Positions 35,317 through 43,718 are shown, counted from the first letter of the stretch. The stretch: DNA of 64,000 nucleotides from an uncultured Agathobacter sp. (GCA_934307695.1 CAKRCS010000007.1:24118-88117), one strand, 5' to 3'. Notes: generated by a model from the letters alone, not told the origin. Program-made: numbers and translations.

Positions 35317-35604
35317 ATGGCTGAGTACGACGAGCATGTAATTCGCAAAAGAATCCGTGTATATGGTGATGTGCAGGGCGTTGGGTTCCGCTACCGTGCG
35401 GAGCATGCCGCCGGCTTAGTCGGGGCGACCGGATGGGTACAAAACGAGCCGGACGGTTCCGTCCTCATGGAGATCCAGGGAACCGAAAAGCAGATTGATG
35501 AAGTCTTCGTGATGATCAACCGTGGCACATATATCACGATCACCGGGATGGACGCAAAATGCATCCCAGTGGAAGAAAGCGAGTATGGTTTCAGAAGGAG
35601 ATAA
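35317..35604 (+). CDS. acyP: Acylphosphatase
   Basis: 95 residues. Signature GDVQGVGFRYRAEHAA (residues ~16-31) holds the catalytic Arg of the GVGFR loop; GWVQNEPDGSVLMEIQG holds the catalytic Asn. Acylphosphatase hydrolyses carboxyl-phosphates such as acetyl-phosphate. Residue count and motif order are typical. ATG 35317 follows CAGGAGG. Confidence 0.93.
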   Translation: MAEYDEHVIRKRIRVYGDVQGVGFRYRAEHAAGLVGATGWVQNEPDGSVLMEIQGTEKQIDEVFVMINRGTYITITGMDAKCIPVEESEYGFRRR

Positions 35605-35726
35605 AAATGAGTCCTGTTAAGGGCTTTTTGCAATGAGTAGAGTTTGGCATAAATTGTTATAGATTTTTGGGAAAATAGAAAATATAATAAATTAAAGCAT
35701 AGATTGGTGAAAGGGGTATATAGCCT

Positions 35727-35933
35727 ATGAGTACAGCAAAGCAAATGGTTATGAACGAGCTTTTGAATGTATCAGATGATGTACAGGATGAATTTGAAGT
35801 CTTGGAAAGTTTATATAAATTGATGAAGTTAGAGCAGAGTAGAAAATCAGCAGTAGAAGAAGGCACTCTTACAACAGAAGAGGTGAGGGCGCACTTTGCA
35901 AGAAAACATGAGAAAGACAGGGTACTCGTATGA
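35727..35933 (+). CDS. Antitoxin, RelB/Phd-like (short)
   Basis: 68 residues: KQMVMNELLNVSDDVQDEFEVLESLYKLMKLEQSRKSAVEEG then TTEEVRAHFARK. Mostly helical with a charged tail, as in small antitoxins that wrap their toxin. Its stop overlaps the toxin start by 4 bp (ATGA). Assigned by the partner. Ribosome site AAAGGGG. Confidence 0.75.
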   Translation: MSTAKQMVMNELLNVSDDVQDEFEVLESLYKLMKLEQSRKSAVEEGTLTTEEVRAHFARKHEKDRVLV

Positions 35934-36229
35934 GAGTGCGCTGGACACGTCCTGCTTTAAAAGACCTTGATGACATAGAAAATTACATTGCATTAGATGA
36001 TGCTGGCAGAGCAGCAAACTTTATTGATAAACTGATCGATTTGGGGGAATCATTAGAATTTGACTGGGAGAGAGGAACACAGGCAAAGTGGACGAAGGAC
36101 ACACGAATAAGAGAAATTTATTATCATAATTACACGATTATATACGAGATTATGGAAGATGAAATACAGATCCATGAAGTACATAATAGTGCAAAAATGA
36201 TTCGACATTTTAACAGTAGTTTAACTTAG
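35930..36229 (+). CDS. RelE/ParE family toxin
   Basis: 99 residues: VRWTRPALKDLDDIENYIALDD, the strand-helix start of ParE/RelE toxins, then RIREIYYHNYTIIYEIMEDEIQIHEVHNSAKM, the terminal beta-sheet with Arg and Tyr candidates. Toxin type (mRNA cleavage or gyrase poison) cannot be decided; the ending IQIHEVHNSAKM fits ParE-like members. Coupled to the antitoxin. Confidence 0.87.
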   Translation: MRVRWTRPALKDLDDIENYIALDDAGRAANFIDKLIDLGESLEFDWERGTQAKWTKDTRIREIYYHNYTIIYEIMEDEIQIHEVHNSAKMIRHFNSSLT

Positions 36230-36259
36230 GGACAGCACATGTGTGGCTGTCCTTTTTTT
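36229..36259 (+). terminator. Terminator of the toxin-antitoxin operon
   Basis: GGACAGCACA pairs with TGTGGCTGTCC, allowing one bulge, followed by seven T. It directly precedes the MITE's target duplication. Confidence 0.8.
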
Positions 36260-36260
36260 A

Positions 36261-36589
36261 CCTTATAAGATTAGGGTGTCAAAAGGTGGTTCAAAACTTA
36301 ATGGCTGGCAAATTGCACAAAGCTGAACCTTTTTTGTGACTTTGGGAGAAAATTAGTAAATCTTAATCTGCCTGTCAATGCATAGTGGTTTGCTGCCAAG
36401 GACGGCAGCAAAAGTCTTAACGCCCCATGGACGGGGCGTTTAAGGCGTACACGTTCCTCTGATACAACCTAACTCAGGCAGACTTAGATTTTCTTATTTT
36501 CGGACATCGGAGCAAAACAAGGTTCAGCTTTGCGCAATTTGCCAATCAAAAAATGTAAAACCACCTTTTGACACCCTAATCCTTATAAG
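36261..36589. mobile_element. MITE-like element (311 bp) with 9-bp target duplication
   Basis: Element 36270-36580 begins ATTAGGGTGTCAAAAGGTGG and ends with its exact complement. The terminal inverted repeats extend with about 80% identity for 60 bp or more; an inner pair continues around CTGCCTG/CAGGCAG. It is flanked by CCTTATAAG on both sides (36261-36269 and 36581-36589), a 9-bp target duplication. It encodes no protein. Two strong internal hairpins lie at 36389-36412 and 36416-36444. It needs a transposase from elsewhere. Confidence 0.75.
36389..36444 (+). other. Two internal hairpins with GGA loops inside the MITE
   Basis: Hairpin A: TTTGCTGCC (36389-36397), loop AAGGAC, GGCAGCAAA (36404-36412). 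Hairpin B: CTTAACGCCCC (36416-36426), loop ATGGAC, GGGGCGTTTAAG (36433-36444, one bulge). Both loops have the form ANGGAC, a CsrA-like motif. Whether the region is transcribed is unknown. Confidence 0.5.
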
Positions 36590-36679
36590 AAATTTCTTTT
36601 CCTTGGAAGAGTAAACCCCTAACTTTTTGTGTAGTAGAGTTGTTATATTATGTAGAAAACAGAGGAGGAGAGTGTGTGA

Positions 36680-37219
36680 ATGGAATACAAAACAGATTCC
36701 TTGCTGGTACACATGGCAAGAGCAGGAGATGAAGCTGCGTGTGAGATGCTGGTAAAAAAATATTACCCAAGTATATACCAATACTGTTTGCTGCATATTT
36801 ATGATTCTTATGAAGCGGAGGATTTGACACAAGAAGTATTTACATGCTTCTTTTCCAATTTATATAGATATAAAGAATATGGAAAAGCCAGGAATTATCT
36901 TTATACCATTGCTGGAAATACCATTAAAAATTATTACAAAAAGAAAAAGGATATTCCATCAGAGGAGCTGCCAGATTCCGGGAGCAGCAGTGAAAGCAAC
37001 ATAGAAGAGATCGGAGACCGCTTCGCGATTGAGCAGGCAGTGAGAAAACTGCCGGAAGAAATTAGGGAAACGGCAGTTTTATATTTTTTTCAGGAATTAA
37101 AACAAAGAGAAATTGCAGAACTGCTTCACATCAAACTTTCACTGGTAAAATACCGGATAGGAAGAGCAAAAGAACTTTTAATGAAAGAGCTGGAGGTGAA
37201 AAAATATGAGGAATTATAA
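36680..37219 (+). CDS. RNA polymerase sigma-70 family (ECF-type) factor
   Basis: 179 residues. Region 2: MLVKKYYPSIYQYCLLHIYDSYEAEDLTQEVF (about 24-54, DxxQEVF core). Region 4: RELPEEIRETAVLYFF-like stretch then LKQREIAELLHIKLSLVKYRIGRAKELL. No regions 1.1 or 3, so ECF type. GGAGGAGAG ribosome site. First gene of a four-gene, tightly packed, AT-rich module with a membrane protein and an ABC transporter. Likely directs transcription of its own operon. Confidence 0.9.
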   Translation: MEYKTDSLLVHMARAGDEAACEMLVKKYYPSIYQYCLLHIYDSYEAEDLTQEVFTCFFSNLYRYKEYGKARNYLYTIAGNTIKNYYKKKKDIPSEELPDSGSSSESNIEEIGDRFAIEQAVRKLPEEIRETAVLYFFQELKQREIAELLHIKLSLVKYRIGRAKELLMKELEVKKYEEL

Positions 37220-37985
37220 GCAACAGATACAGGAATATAAGAATGTGATCGAAGAAACGTATGTAAGACCAGAAGCTGAGGACAGGACAATAAAAGCATG
37301 TCAGAATATTTTGACCGAGACCGTTCTATTGGGACAAGCGCATAGAACAACTTACTTTGAATTTTTATATGAGCAGGCAAAATTCATAAAAAAAAGATGG
37401 TGGATTTTACAAGGGGGTGTTCTTTTGCTCCTGTGGTTCTGGTTAAGCAATTATACCTCGGATATAAAGGATATGACGAGAATTATGGGAATATTTGCTA
37501 CAATATTTGTGGTTCTGGTTATTCCGGAAATCTGGAAAAACAGAAGGAATGGCGCGGTTGAGATTGAACAGGCGTCTTATTACACCCTACGCCAGATTTG
37601 TGCAGCAAGAATGCTAATGTTTGGGACAGTGGATTTGTTGATTGTTATGGGATTTTTTGTAATTGCATATCAGACAACAATACTCTCCCTAAATGATTTA
37701 GTGATCAATTTTTTACTTCCAGTAAATGTTTCTTGCTGTATATGCTTTCGTTTGCTATATAGCAGATGGGAAAAATCAGAATATATAGCAGTGCTTTCCT
37801 GCCTGATATGGGTTGGCGTTTGGATGATGATTGTTACAAATGATGCTATTTATCAGAAAATTGTAACTCCGGTGTGGGTAGCGCTGCTGCTGTTGACTTT
37901 TGCATACTTTGTTTTCTGTATGCAGAAGTCGCTGGCATTTGACGAAAAAACTTTGGAGGACTACATATATGGAATTAGAATTTAA
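37206..37985 (+). CDS. Membrane protein, possible anti-sigma factor
   Basis: 259 residues. An N-terminal cytoplasmic part of ~60 residues (QQIQEYKNVIEETYVRPEAEDRT) precedes about six hydrophobic helices, starting at WWILQGGVLLLLWFW. It overlaps the sigma gene by 14 bp, which is the usual position of an anti-sigma factor. It lacks the HxxxCxxC zinc motif. It could instead be a permease-associated subunit of the ABC system that follows. Not assigned to a family. Confidence 0.65.
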   Translation: MRNYKQQIQEYKNVIEETYVRPEAEDRTIKACQNILTETVLLGQAHRTTYFEFLYEQAKFIKKRWWILQGGVLLLLWFWLSNYTSDIKDMTRIMGIFATIFVVLVIPEIWKNRRNGAVEIEQASYYTLRQICAARMLMFGTVDLLIVMGFFVIAYQTTILSLNDLVINFLLPVNVSCCICFRLLYSRWEKSEYIAVLSCLIWVGVWMMIVTNDAIYQKIVTPVWVALLLLTFAYFVFCMQKSLAFDEKTLEDYIYGIRI

Positions 37986-38853
37986 AAATGTAACAAAGCA
38001 ATACGGAAAAGTAAATGCTGTTAATAAAGTAAATTGTGTTATGGGAAAGGGAATTTATGGACTGCTTGGAGTAAACGGAGCAGGGAAAACCACATTGATG
38101 AGGATGCTTTGTACGATTGTCCAACCCTCGCAAGGACAAATCTTATGGGAAGGTAAGGATATATGGAAGCTAGGGGGGAAGTACCGGGAAATCCTGGGAT
38201 ATTTACCACAGGATTTTGGATACTATCCGGATTTGACCGTATATGATTATATGATGTATATTTCTTCTATAAAAGGATTAAAAATTCCGTTTGCCAGAAA
38301 AAAAGTAGAGCAATTATTGAGGCAGGTGGGAATGGAAAAATTCGGTAAAAGAAAAATGAAGAATTTGTCCGGCGGAATGGTCAGACGTGTGGGAATCGCA
38401 CAGGCTATGCTAAATGATCCGAAAATTCTTGTCCTGGACGAGCCGACAGCGGGTTTGGATCCAAATGAAAGAATACGTTTCCGTAATCTGATCAGTGAAT
38501 TGTCGGAAGAACGCTTGGTGCTTTTATCCACACATATCGTATCGGATGTTGAGTATATTGCGAATAACATTCTGTTGATGAAGGATGGAGAGCTTTTTTA
38601 TACGGGAACGGCGGAAAGCCTATTGTCATCCATGAAAGAAAAGGTATGGCAATGTAATGTGCCGAGAAATATGGTGGAGAAGTATGCGAAAGAATATTTA
38701 GTCGGAAATATAAAGACAACAGAAAAAGGAGCAGAGCTTAGAATTATTTCCAGGGGAAAGCCAACGGAGGACGCAGTATCGGTAGAAAAAAATCTGGAAG
38801 ATGCATTTTTGCTTTATTTTGGAGAAAAGTCGGAGGAAAAATGTGATGCTTAA
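37969..38853 (+). CDS. ABC transporter ATP-binding protein
   Basis: 294 residues. Walker A GVNGAGKTT near residue 36, Q-loop LPQDFGYYPDLT, signature LSGGMVRR near 134, Walker B ILVLDEPTAGLDP and switch His in STHIVSD. The type with LSGGM and a ~70-residue C-terminal extension is common in peptide or lantibiotic-like export or resistance. It uses the next gene's product as permease. ATG at 37969 follows GGAGG; overlaps the previous gene by 17 bp. Confidence 0.92.
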   Translation: MELEFKNVTKQYGKVNAVNKVNCVMGKGIYGLLGVNGAGKTTLMRMLCTIVQPSQGQILWEGKDIWKLGGKYREILGYLPQDFGYYPDLTVYDYMMYISSIKGLKIPFARKKVEQLLRQVGMEKFGKRKMKNLSGGMVRRVGIAQAMLNDPKILVLDEPTAGLDPNERIRFRNLISELSEERLVLLSTHIVSDVEYIANNILLMKDGELFYTGTAESLLSSMKEKVWQCNVPRNMVEKYAKEYLVGNIKTTEKGAELRIISRGKPTEDAVSVEKNLEDAFLLYFGEKSEEKCDA

Positions 38854-40036
38854 ATTAGAACTGAAACGAATTTTTTCAAAGAGAATTAATCTGTTTGCGA
38901 TTGGATTGGCAATGATACTTGCTGTCATTTTTAGCGGATTTGCAGTTACAAGTAATCGTTATGTAGATGAGAGTGGAAATGTTAGTACCGGGATTACGGC
39001 AACGCGAAAACTTACAGATAACAGGCGTGCATGGAAAGGAACATTGACAGAGAATAAGCTTGGAGAAGCTATAGAACAAAGCAAAAATGCAATGGCGCAA
39101 TCTTTGGAGGAAGAAGATGCAAATTATGGAACGACATTGCAGCCAATAGAGGATATTAGAGACTTTATGATATCGGTACTGACACTGGATTCAGAATACG
39201 ACCAAAGTGTTTTGGATCAGATGACAGAAGAAGATGTACAAGCTTTCTATGACACCTATCATAAAAATATGCAAAAGATGGCAGCTGAATATGGAAAGAC
39301 CTCTGTTCAGAAAAAATATTTGGAAAAGAAATATAATGAAATAAAATTACCGGTTGAATACGAGGCGTATGGTTCATGGGATACCATGATTATGTATGCA
39401 GAGACATATTCGATTATTCTGGCAATCATAGTTGGATTTATCTGTGCCGGAATATTTGCAGACGATTTCCAGACAAAAGCAGACGCAGTATTTTTTTCTA
39501 CGAAATATGGGCGTACAAAAGCTGTTAAAACAAAAATACTGGCAGGAATAATTACGACAGTTGTGATATATTGTGCAGGGATGATCCTGCTTAGCGTGAT
39601 TTGTTTTGGGATTATGGGAATCAGTGGCATAAATACGCCATACCAGATATCCCAGGCATATAGTATTTACATTATGTCATACGGGCAATATTATTTGCTG
39701 ACAGTTATATGTGGATTTATAGCCAGTCTGCTGGCTGCTTCATCATCTATGCTGGTATCAGCTAAAATGCATACAATTAGTGTCGCTGTCTGCATCCCAT
39801 TTTTCCTATATTGCCTATTACCATTTATAGGACGGGCACTTTCTGGCTATGCAATGATTTTCAATTTGATACCAACAGTTTTAACGAATGTAGAGGCAAG
39901 TGCAAAAGTTCCACTCATTTATCAGATTGGAAATCATGTATTCAGACAGATTCCGCTTGTGATGGCAGTTTATGTAATAGTAGCAGTTGCACTGCTGCCT
40001 TTAATTTATAGAAATTTTCAAAAAATAAGGAGATAA
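38846..40036 (+). CDS. ABC transporter permease (ABC-2 type)
   Basis: 396 residues. One helix near the N-terminus (KRINLFAIGLAMILAVIFSGFAV), a long extracytoplasmic loop (~35-190, acidic, Gln/Glu-rich), then five to six helices to the C-terminus. This is the ABC-2/FtsX-like layout of a permease that works with the preceding ATPase. Start ATG 38846 (GTG 38843 also possible) overlaps the ATPase gene by 8 bp. With the sigma factor and membrane protein it forms a signal-and-transport unit, perhaps for antimicrobial peptide sensing; inferred. Confidence 0.85.
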   Translation: MLKLELKRIFSKRINLFAIGLAMILAVIFSGFAVTSNRYVDESGNVSTGITATRKLTDNRRAWKGTLTENKLGEAIEQSKNAMAQSLEEEDANYGTTLQPIEDIRDFMISVLTLDSEYDQSVLDQMTEEDVQAFYDTYHKNMQKMAAEYGKTSVQKKYLEKKYNEIKLPVEYEAYGSWDTMIMYAETYSIILAIIVGFICAGIFADDFQTKADAVFFSTKYGRTKAVKTKILAGIITTVVIYCAGMILLSVICFGIMGISGINTPYQISQAYSIYIMSYGQYYLLTVICGFIASLLAASSSMLVSAKMHTISVAVCIPFFLYCLLPFIGRALSGYAMIFNLIPTVLTNVEASAKVPLIYQIGNHVFRQIPLVMAVYVIVAVALLPLIYRNFQKIRR

Positions 40037-40038
40037 AA

Positions 40039-40116
40039 ATGAATCTTGTTAAGGGAATCCACCATGTATCCATGAAATGCTGGAGCGAAGAAATCGAGCT
40101 TTTCTGCACAAAATAG
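40039..40116 (+). pseudogene. Glyoxalase/VOC family N-terminal remnant
   Basis: 25 codons reading MNLVKGIHHVSMKCWSEEIE and then stopping. GIHHVSMKC is the typical first strand of VOC (glyoxalase/bleomycin resistance) proteins with a metal-binding His. AAGGAG precedes the ATG, so it is a normal start left behind by a deletion. A terminator follows. Confidence 0.6.
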
Positions 40117-40124
40117 AGTATTCT

Positions 40125-40165
40125 GCCGCCTGTGCCGCTGTTTCATGCCCGCAGGCGGCTTTTCT
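40125..40165 (+). terminator. Terminator at the end of the sigma/ABC module
   Basis: GCCGCCTG (40125-40132) pairs with CAGGCGGC (40152-40159), then TTTTCT. Confidence 0.75.
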
Positions 40166-40174
40166 ATTCTCAAT

Positions 40175-41149
40175 TCACAAAACCATAGCAATGAGCAGCA
40201 CAATACATAGCAATGCGTATACAAATCCTACTTTTCCTATTTTATAGTCCTGCATATCCGGATTCCATTTCGTGATCCGCCTGCTTTCTGCAAAGTAGCC
40301 GAGAGTTGCGGCACCCTCGCCCGCAATCAAAAGAGCTGCCAGCCGCATCGCGGGCAAGGTATTGTTCTCAATTCCCCGGACTTCAAATAAAAAAATAGTG
40401 AGCACACTTCCGGCGAATAATAATATTACATAAATAACCGTAACCGGCATACCTTTAATGGCTCTCTTTTTGTCGGCTTCGTGGGTGTATAGCTTATCGA
40501 TTGTTTTGTAATTATTTATGATTATGCATAAGATAAAATCGAATGCGTATAGAATAATGAGTCCTCCGTTTATCCAACCGGTTTTTGCGTTAAAGCTGTT
40601 TACGATGCAAAGTAAAAAGACAAATACAGTGGACGATGTACCTATATGAATATCCAGTCGGGTTAAAAGCTTTTTTAGCTCCACTATATTGTATTTTACA
40701 CGGCTGTCATAGCCTGCAAGCATTTCAAAAGAATCGTTTGCAATGGCGTATGTCAGGTAGATATGCAAAAAAAGCTGTGAAGGAATCGCGATTATAAACA
40801 TGCAGATAAAAGCACCGGCATGGAACGTACCAGTCAAAGCGCTAATAATAATGTAGGCAATAATGCACAGCAAGGTTATTCCGATAAAAATCCACGGTGC
40901 TCTTGTCTTTTTGTATGTAATCTCGCCTATATCGGTGGCTGGCTGTTTGTTTCCCAATAGGTCATCGACGCTTACTTCAAAAAGCTGCGCAAGTTTTATC
41001 AGATTTTGTGAACTGGGTTTTGAAAGGTTATTTTCCCATTTGGTGACAGCCTGCCGGCTTACACCCATATATTCGGCAACAGTCTCCTGTGACATTGCTT
41101 TTTCGGCGCGGCATTTCGCAATTCTCTCTCCTAATTGTTTTTGTTCCAT
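40175..41149 (-). CDS. XRE regulator with a membrane domain
   Basis: 324 residues. N-terminal Cro/C1 domain (KQLGERIAKCRAEKAMSQETVAEYMGVSRQAVTKWENNLSKPS, split over residues 4-46), a linker, and about seven hydrophobic helices from residue 88. Such helix-turn-helix membrane proteins are common in Clostridia; they may sense envelope or small-molecule signals. Convergent with the sigma/ABC module and divergent from the proline-repeat gene. Start ATG rc at 41149. Confidence 0.82.
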   Translation of the reverse strand: MEQKQLGERIAKCRAEKAMSQETVAEYMGVSRQAVTKWENNLSKPSSQNLIKLAQLFEVSVDDLLGNKQPATDIGEITYKKTRAPWIFIGITLLCIIAYIIISALTGTFHAGAFICMFIIAIPSQLFLHIYLTYAIANDSFEMLAGYDSRVKYNIVELKKLLTRLDIHIGTSSTVFVFLLCIVNSFNAKTGWINGGLIILYAFDFILCIIINNYKTIDKLYTHEADKKRAIKGMPVTVIYVILLFAGSVLTIFLFEVRGIENNTLPAMRLAALLIAGEGAATLGYFAESRRITKWNPDMQDYKIGKVGFVYALLCIVLLIAMVL

Positions 41150-41310
41150 ATTGACGCCTCCATCTGGTTGATGCCTTGATTATATCGTATAATTCCGCCA
41201 CATTCCACCAACTATAAAGCAACTATCGGTTGCAACCGTCATTTTTATGCATAAATGTCATGCGACAGACATTTAATGAATAATAACGGATATATTTAGG
41301 AGTAAAAGCT

Positions 41311-42573
41311 GTGATGAAGCGATTTATCACTTATCTATTTACTTACGAAAATGGGATAAAAGGAAAAAATATCGGATTTATCAGAACGGATCAAAGAGAG
41401 GATACGATCGATATGGAAATACATGTGCAGGGAATGGGGCGGTATCAGGGACCGGCACAGGTGTATCTGCTCGTAAAAGGCGATGGTTTACAGGGAATAC
41501 CGATCGGTGAGTTTTCGCTCGGACAGGGGCGTGGCACTGCAAGGATCAGGATACAGAAAGATTCCTTTGGAGAAAACGCATTTGACGATGCGGATATTGT
41601 AGGGGTAGGAGTGCGGTTCGGGGGACAGTATTATGCGGCAAGCAGCTGGAAGGACACGATAGAGGATGGATTTACGACCGGAGCTTTTCAGGTATGGCAG
41701 CCGGAACAGCCATCAGAAAGCTCTCGTCCGGTCATACCACCAGAACCAACACAGGAACAGCCGTCGGAAAACACGCGCCCGGTCACACCACCGGAGCCAA
41801 CCCCGGAGCAGCCGCCGGAAAACACACACCCGGTCACACCACCGGAACCAACGCCGGAGCAGCCATCGGAAAACACGCGCCCGGTCACACCACCGGAACC
41901 AACGCCGGAGCAACCATCAGAACCGGACGTGACGGAAGACGCGCCCCCGGTGCAGAGTGAGTTTGTGCGCCTTGCGACGGAGCGCCTGCAGGCGGAGAGG
42001 GCGGAAGCCGGCGAACGGGATCAGCCAGCGCAGAGGGAAGCCGGTGCGCCGGCACAGAACCTTGCAAAGCCAGCCACACCGAAGAAGCCAGCCACACCGG
42101 AGAAGCCAGTCTCACCGGAGATGCCAGCCGCACCGGAGAAGCCAGCCGCTCCACAGCAGCCTGCCGCGCCAAGCCAGGAAGCACCAACTCCACAGCCCGC
42201 AGAAGAACCTATGCAGCAGCAGTCCTGCGTGTCAAAAGGAACGTCCCCACGGCAGCCGCGCAGGATCGACTTGAGCGACATCCGCAAGCTGCCGAAGCGG
42301 AACTGGTATCTGTGCAACAATAGTTTTCTGATCCACGGATTTTTCAATTATCACTATCTGATCGTATGGGAATGTGAGGAGAGGGGAGAAAAGAGAACAT
42401 ACTTAGGCGTGCCGGGAATCTACGAAAGACCGGAGCGTATGATGGCGCTGCTTTTCGGATTCCCGGATTTTAGGCTGGAAACGGATGTGATGGACGAAAA
42501 ATGCCCGCAGCACTCCCCGAAGGAGGAGCCGATCGGCAAATTCGGCTACTGGCTATGCCCTCTGGAGATGTGA
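41311..42573 (+). CDS. DUF6128-like protein with proline-rich tandem repeats
   Basis: 420 residues. N-terminal globular domain (~1-130: RFITYLFTYENGIKGKNIGFIRTDQRED). Then a repeat zone of four near-identical 17-residue units, PPEPTPEQPSENTRPVT type, encoded by 51-bp units at ~41713-41925. A second Pro/Ala/Lys-rich repeat zone (~250-300, units like KPATPEKP) follows. A C-terminal domain (~330-420: LPKRNWYLCNNSFLIHGFFNYHYLIVWEC) ends the protein. The two end domains match the DUF6128-type family of Lachnospiraceae as I recall it. No signal peptide. Start GTG 41311 with AGGAG; ATG 41314 possible. Overlaps the convergent GNAT gene by 28 bp. Function unknown. Confidence 0.72.
   Translation: MMKRFITYLFTYENGIKGKNIGFIRTDQREDTIDMEIHVQGMGRYQGPAQVYLLVKGDGLQGIPIGEFSLGQGRGTARIRIQKDSFGENAFDDADIVGVGVRFGGQYYAASSWKDTIEDGFTTGAFQVWQPEQPSESSRPVIPPEPTQEQPSENTRPVTPPEPTPEQPPENTHPVTPPEPTPEQPSENTRPVTPPEPTPEQPSEPDVTEDAPPVQSEFVRLATERLQAERAEAGERDQPAQREAGAPAQNLAKPATPKKPATPEKPVSPEMPAAPEKPAAPQQPAAPSQEAPTPQPAEEPMQQQSCVSKGTSPRQPRRIDLSDIRKLPKRNWYLCNNSFLIHGFFNYHYLIVWECEERGEKRTYLGVPGIYERPERMMALLFGFPDFRLETDVMDEKCPQHSPKEEPIGKFGYWLCPLEM
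41713..41930 (+). repeat. 51-bp minisatellite in the proline-rich gene
   Basis: About four tandem 51-bp units, each encoding 17 residues with Pro-Pro-Glu-Pro-Thr-(Pro/Gln)-Glu-Gln. Substitutions are mostly silent or conservative. All reading frames are open here on both strands, but only the frame of the gene continues beyond it. Confidence 0.85.
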
Positions 42574-43118
42574 TCGGAAGCCAGCAGGCAGTACTGCGCA
42601 TGGTCGCGCCAGACACCCTGAAGCTGCATGTGCTCGCGGCTGATGCCCTCGCAGAGAAAGCCGAGCCGTACCAGAAGCCGGATCGATGGAATGTTATCCG
42701 GAAGAACCATAGCCATGACACGGTGAAGCTGCAGATCGTCAAAGATGATATCCAACACCTTTTCCATTGCCTCGGTGGCGTAGCCCTGATGCTGTGAATC
42801 GGTGGAAAATTTATAGCCGATCTCGCAGGAGGAATACACACTGCTTTGGATATTCCGGAAACAGATCGTTCCGATGACGCGGTCCGGAGCGGATTTGGGA
42901 AAAACATAAAAGCGCACAGAGTGGAGCTTTACCGCCGCATTATACTCAAAACGAAGCATTGCCTTTTGAAAATTCAGCGTGTAAAATTGATTCGGGCGAT
43001 CCGGCTCGAACTGTTCAAAGTATGCGCGGTCACGCAGATAAAAATCCAGGACTGCGGCAGCCGCATCCGGCTTCGGGACGCGGAGAATGAGCCGGTTTGT
43101 TTCGTATGCAAACAACAT
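42546..43118 (-). CDS. GNAT family N-acetyltransferase (RimJ/RimL-like)
   Basis: 190 residues. Start MLFAYETNRLILRVPKPDAA then VIGTICFRNI and the acetyl-CoA loop HQGYATEAMEKVLDIIF, followed by HRVMAMVLPDNIPSIRLLVRLGF. This is the RimJ/RimL-like branch, which acetylates N-termini or small amines. ATG (rc at 43118) follows AAGGAAG. Convergent with the proline-rich gene, overlapping by 28 bp; divergent from tadA. Confidence 0.9.
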   Translation of the reverse strand: MLFAYETNRLILRVPKPDAAAAVLDFYLRDRAYFEQFEPDRPNQFYTLNFQKAMLRFEYNAAVKLHSVRFYVFPKSAPDRVIGTICFRNIQSSVYSSCEIGYKFSTDSQHQGYATEAMEKVLDIIFDDLQLHRVMAMVLPDNIPSIRLLVRLGFLCEGISREHMQLQGVWRDHAQYCLLASDHISRGHSQ

Positions 43119-43204
43119 AATTGTCAACTTCCTTATATTCGGGTAATATGGTGAGTGAAACTCATAATTACACTAATTATATCGCAAGACGGAGTACAAA
43201 GTCT

Positions 43205-43687
43205 ATGACACAGGATGAAAAATATATGAAAGCTGCGATCACGCAGGCAAAAAAGGCGGCTGCGCTCAACGAGGTGCCGATCGGCTGTGTGATCGTGCAG
43301 GACGGAAAGATCATTGCGCGCGGCTACAACCGCAGAAATACGGACAAAAATACGCTCGCACACGCGGAGCTTGCGGCGATCCGCAAGGCAAGCAAAAAGA
43401 CCGGGGACTGGCGGCTGGAGGATTGCACGATGTATGTGACTTTGGAGCCGTGCCAGATGTGTGCGGGAGCGATCGTGCAGTCCCGGCTGAAACGTGTCGT
43501 GATCGCAACGATGAACCCTAAGGCTGGCTGCGCAGGTTCTGTCTTAAATCTTTTGCAGATGGAAGCCTTTAATCATCAGGTCGAGATCACGCGCGGAGTG
43601 CGGGAAGAGGAGTGTGCGGCGCTGCTTTCCGACTTTTTCCGTAAGCTCCGTCAAAAAAAGAAGACCGCAAAAGAGCAGATGCCTTGA
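43205..43687 (+). CDS. tadA: tRNA-specific adenosine deaminase
   Basis: 160 residues. Makes inosine at position 34 of tRNA-Arg(ACG). Zinc and catalytic motif HAELAAI (His, catalytic Glu, near residues 53-57) and EPCQMCAGAI (zinc cysteines, near 81-86). Length and motifs fit TadA. ATG at 43205 gives the usual MTQDEKYMKAAI start. SRP RNA follows, a common clustering in Firmicutes. Confidence 0.95.
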   Translation: MTQDEKYMKAAITQAKKAAALNEVPIGCVIVQDGKIIARGYNRRNTDKNTLAHAELAAIRKASKKTGDWRLEDCTMYVTLEPCQMCAGAIVQSRLKRVVIATMNPKAGCAGSVLNLLQMEAFNHQVEITRGVREEECAALLSDFFRKLRQKKKTAKEQMP

Positions 43688-43713
43688 CAATGGGGCATTT
43701 CATGGATTATACT
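43684..43713 (+). promoter_or_regulatory. Promoter of the SRP RNA gene
   Basis: TTGACA (43684-43689), overlapping the tadA stop, and TATACT (43708-43713), 18 bp apart. The RNA begins about 6 nt later. Confidence 0.75.
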
Positions 43714-43718
43714 TAAGT

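Noticed and set aside
41666..41960. Several overlapping frames in the proline repeat region
   Set aside because: The 51-bp repeat keeps all frames open; only the DUF6128-like frame continues into conserved sequence on both sides.
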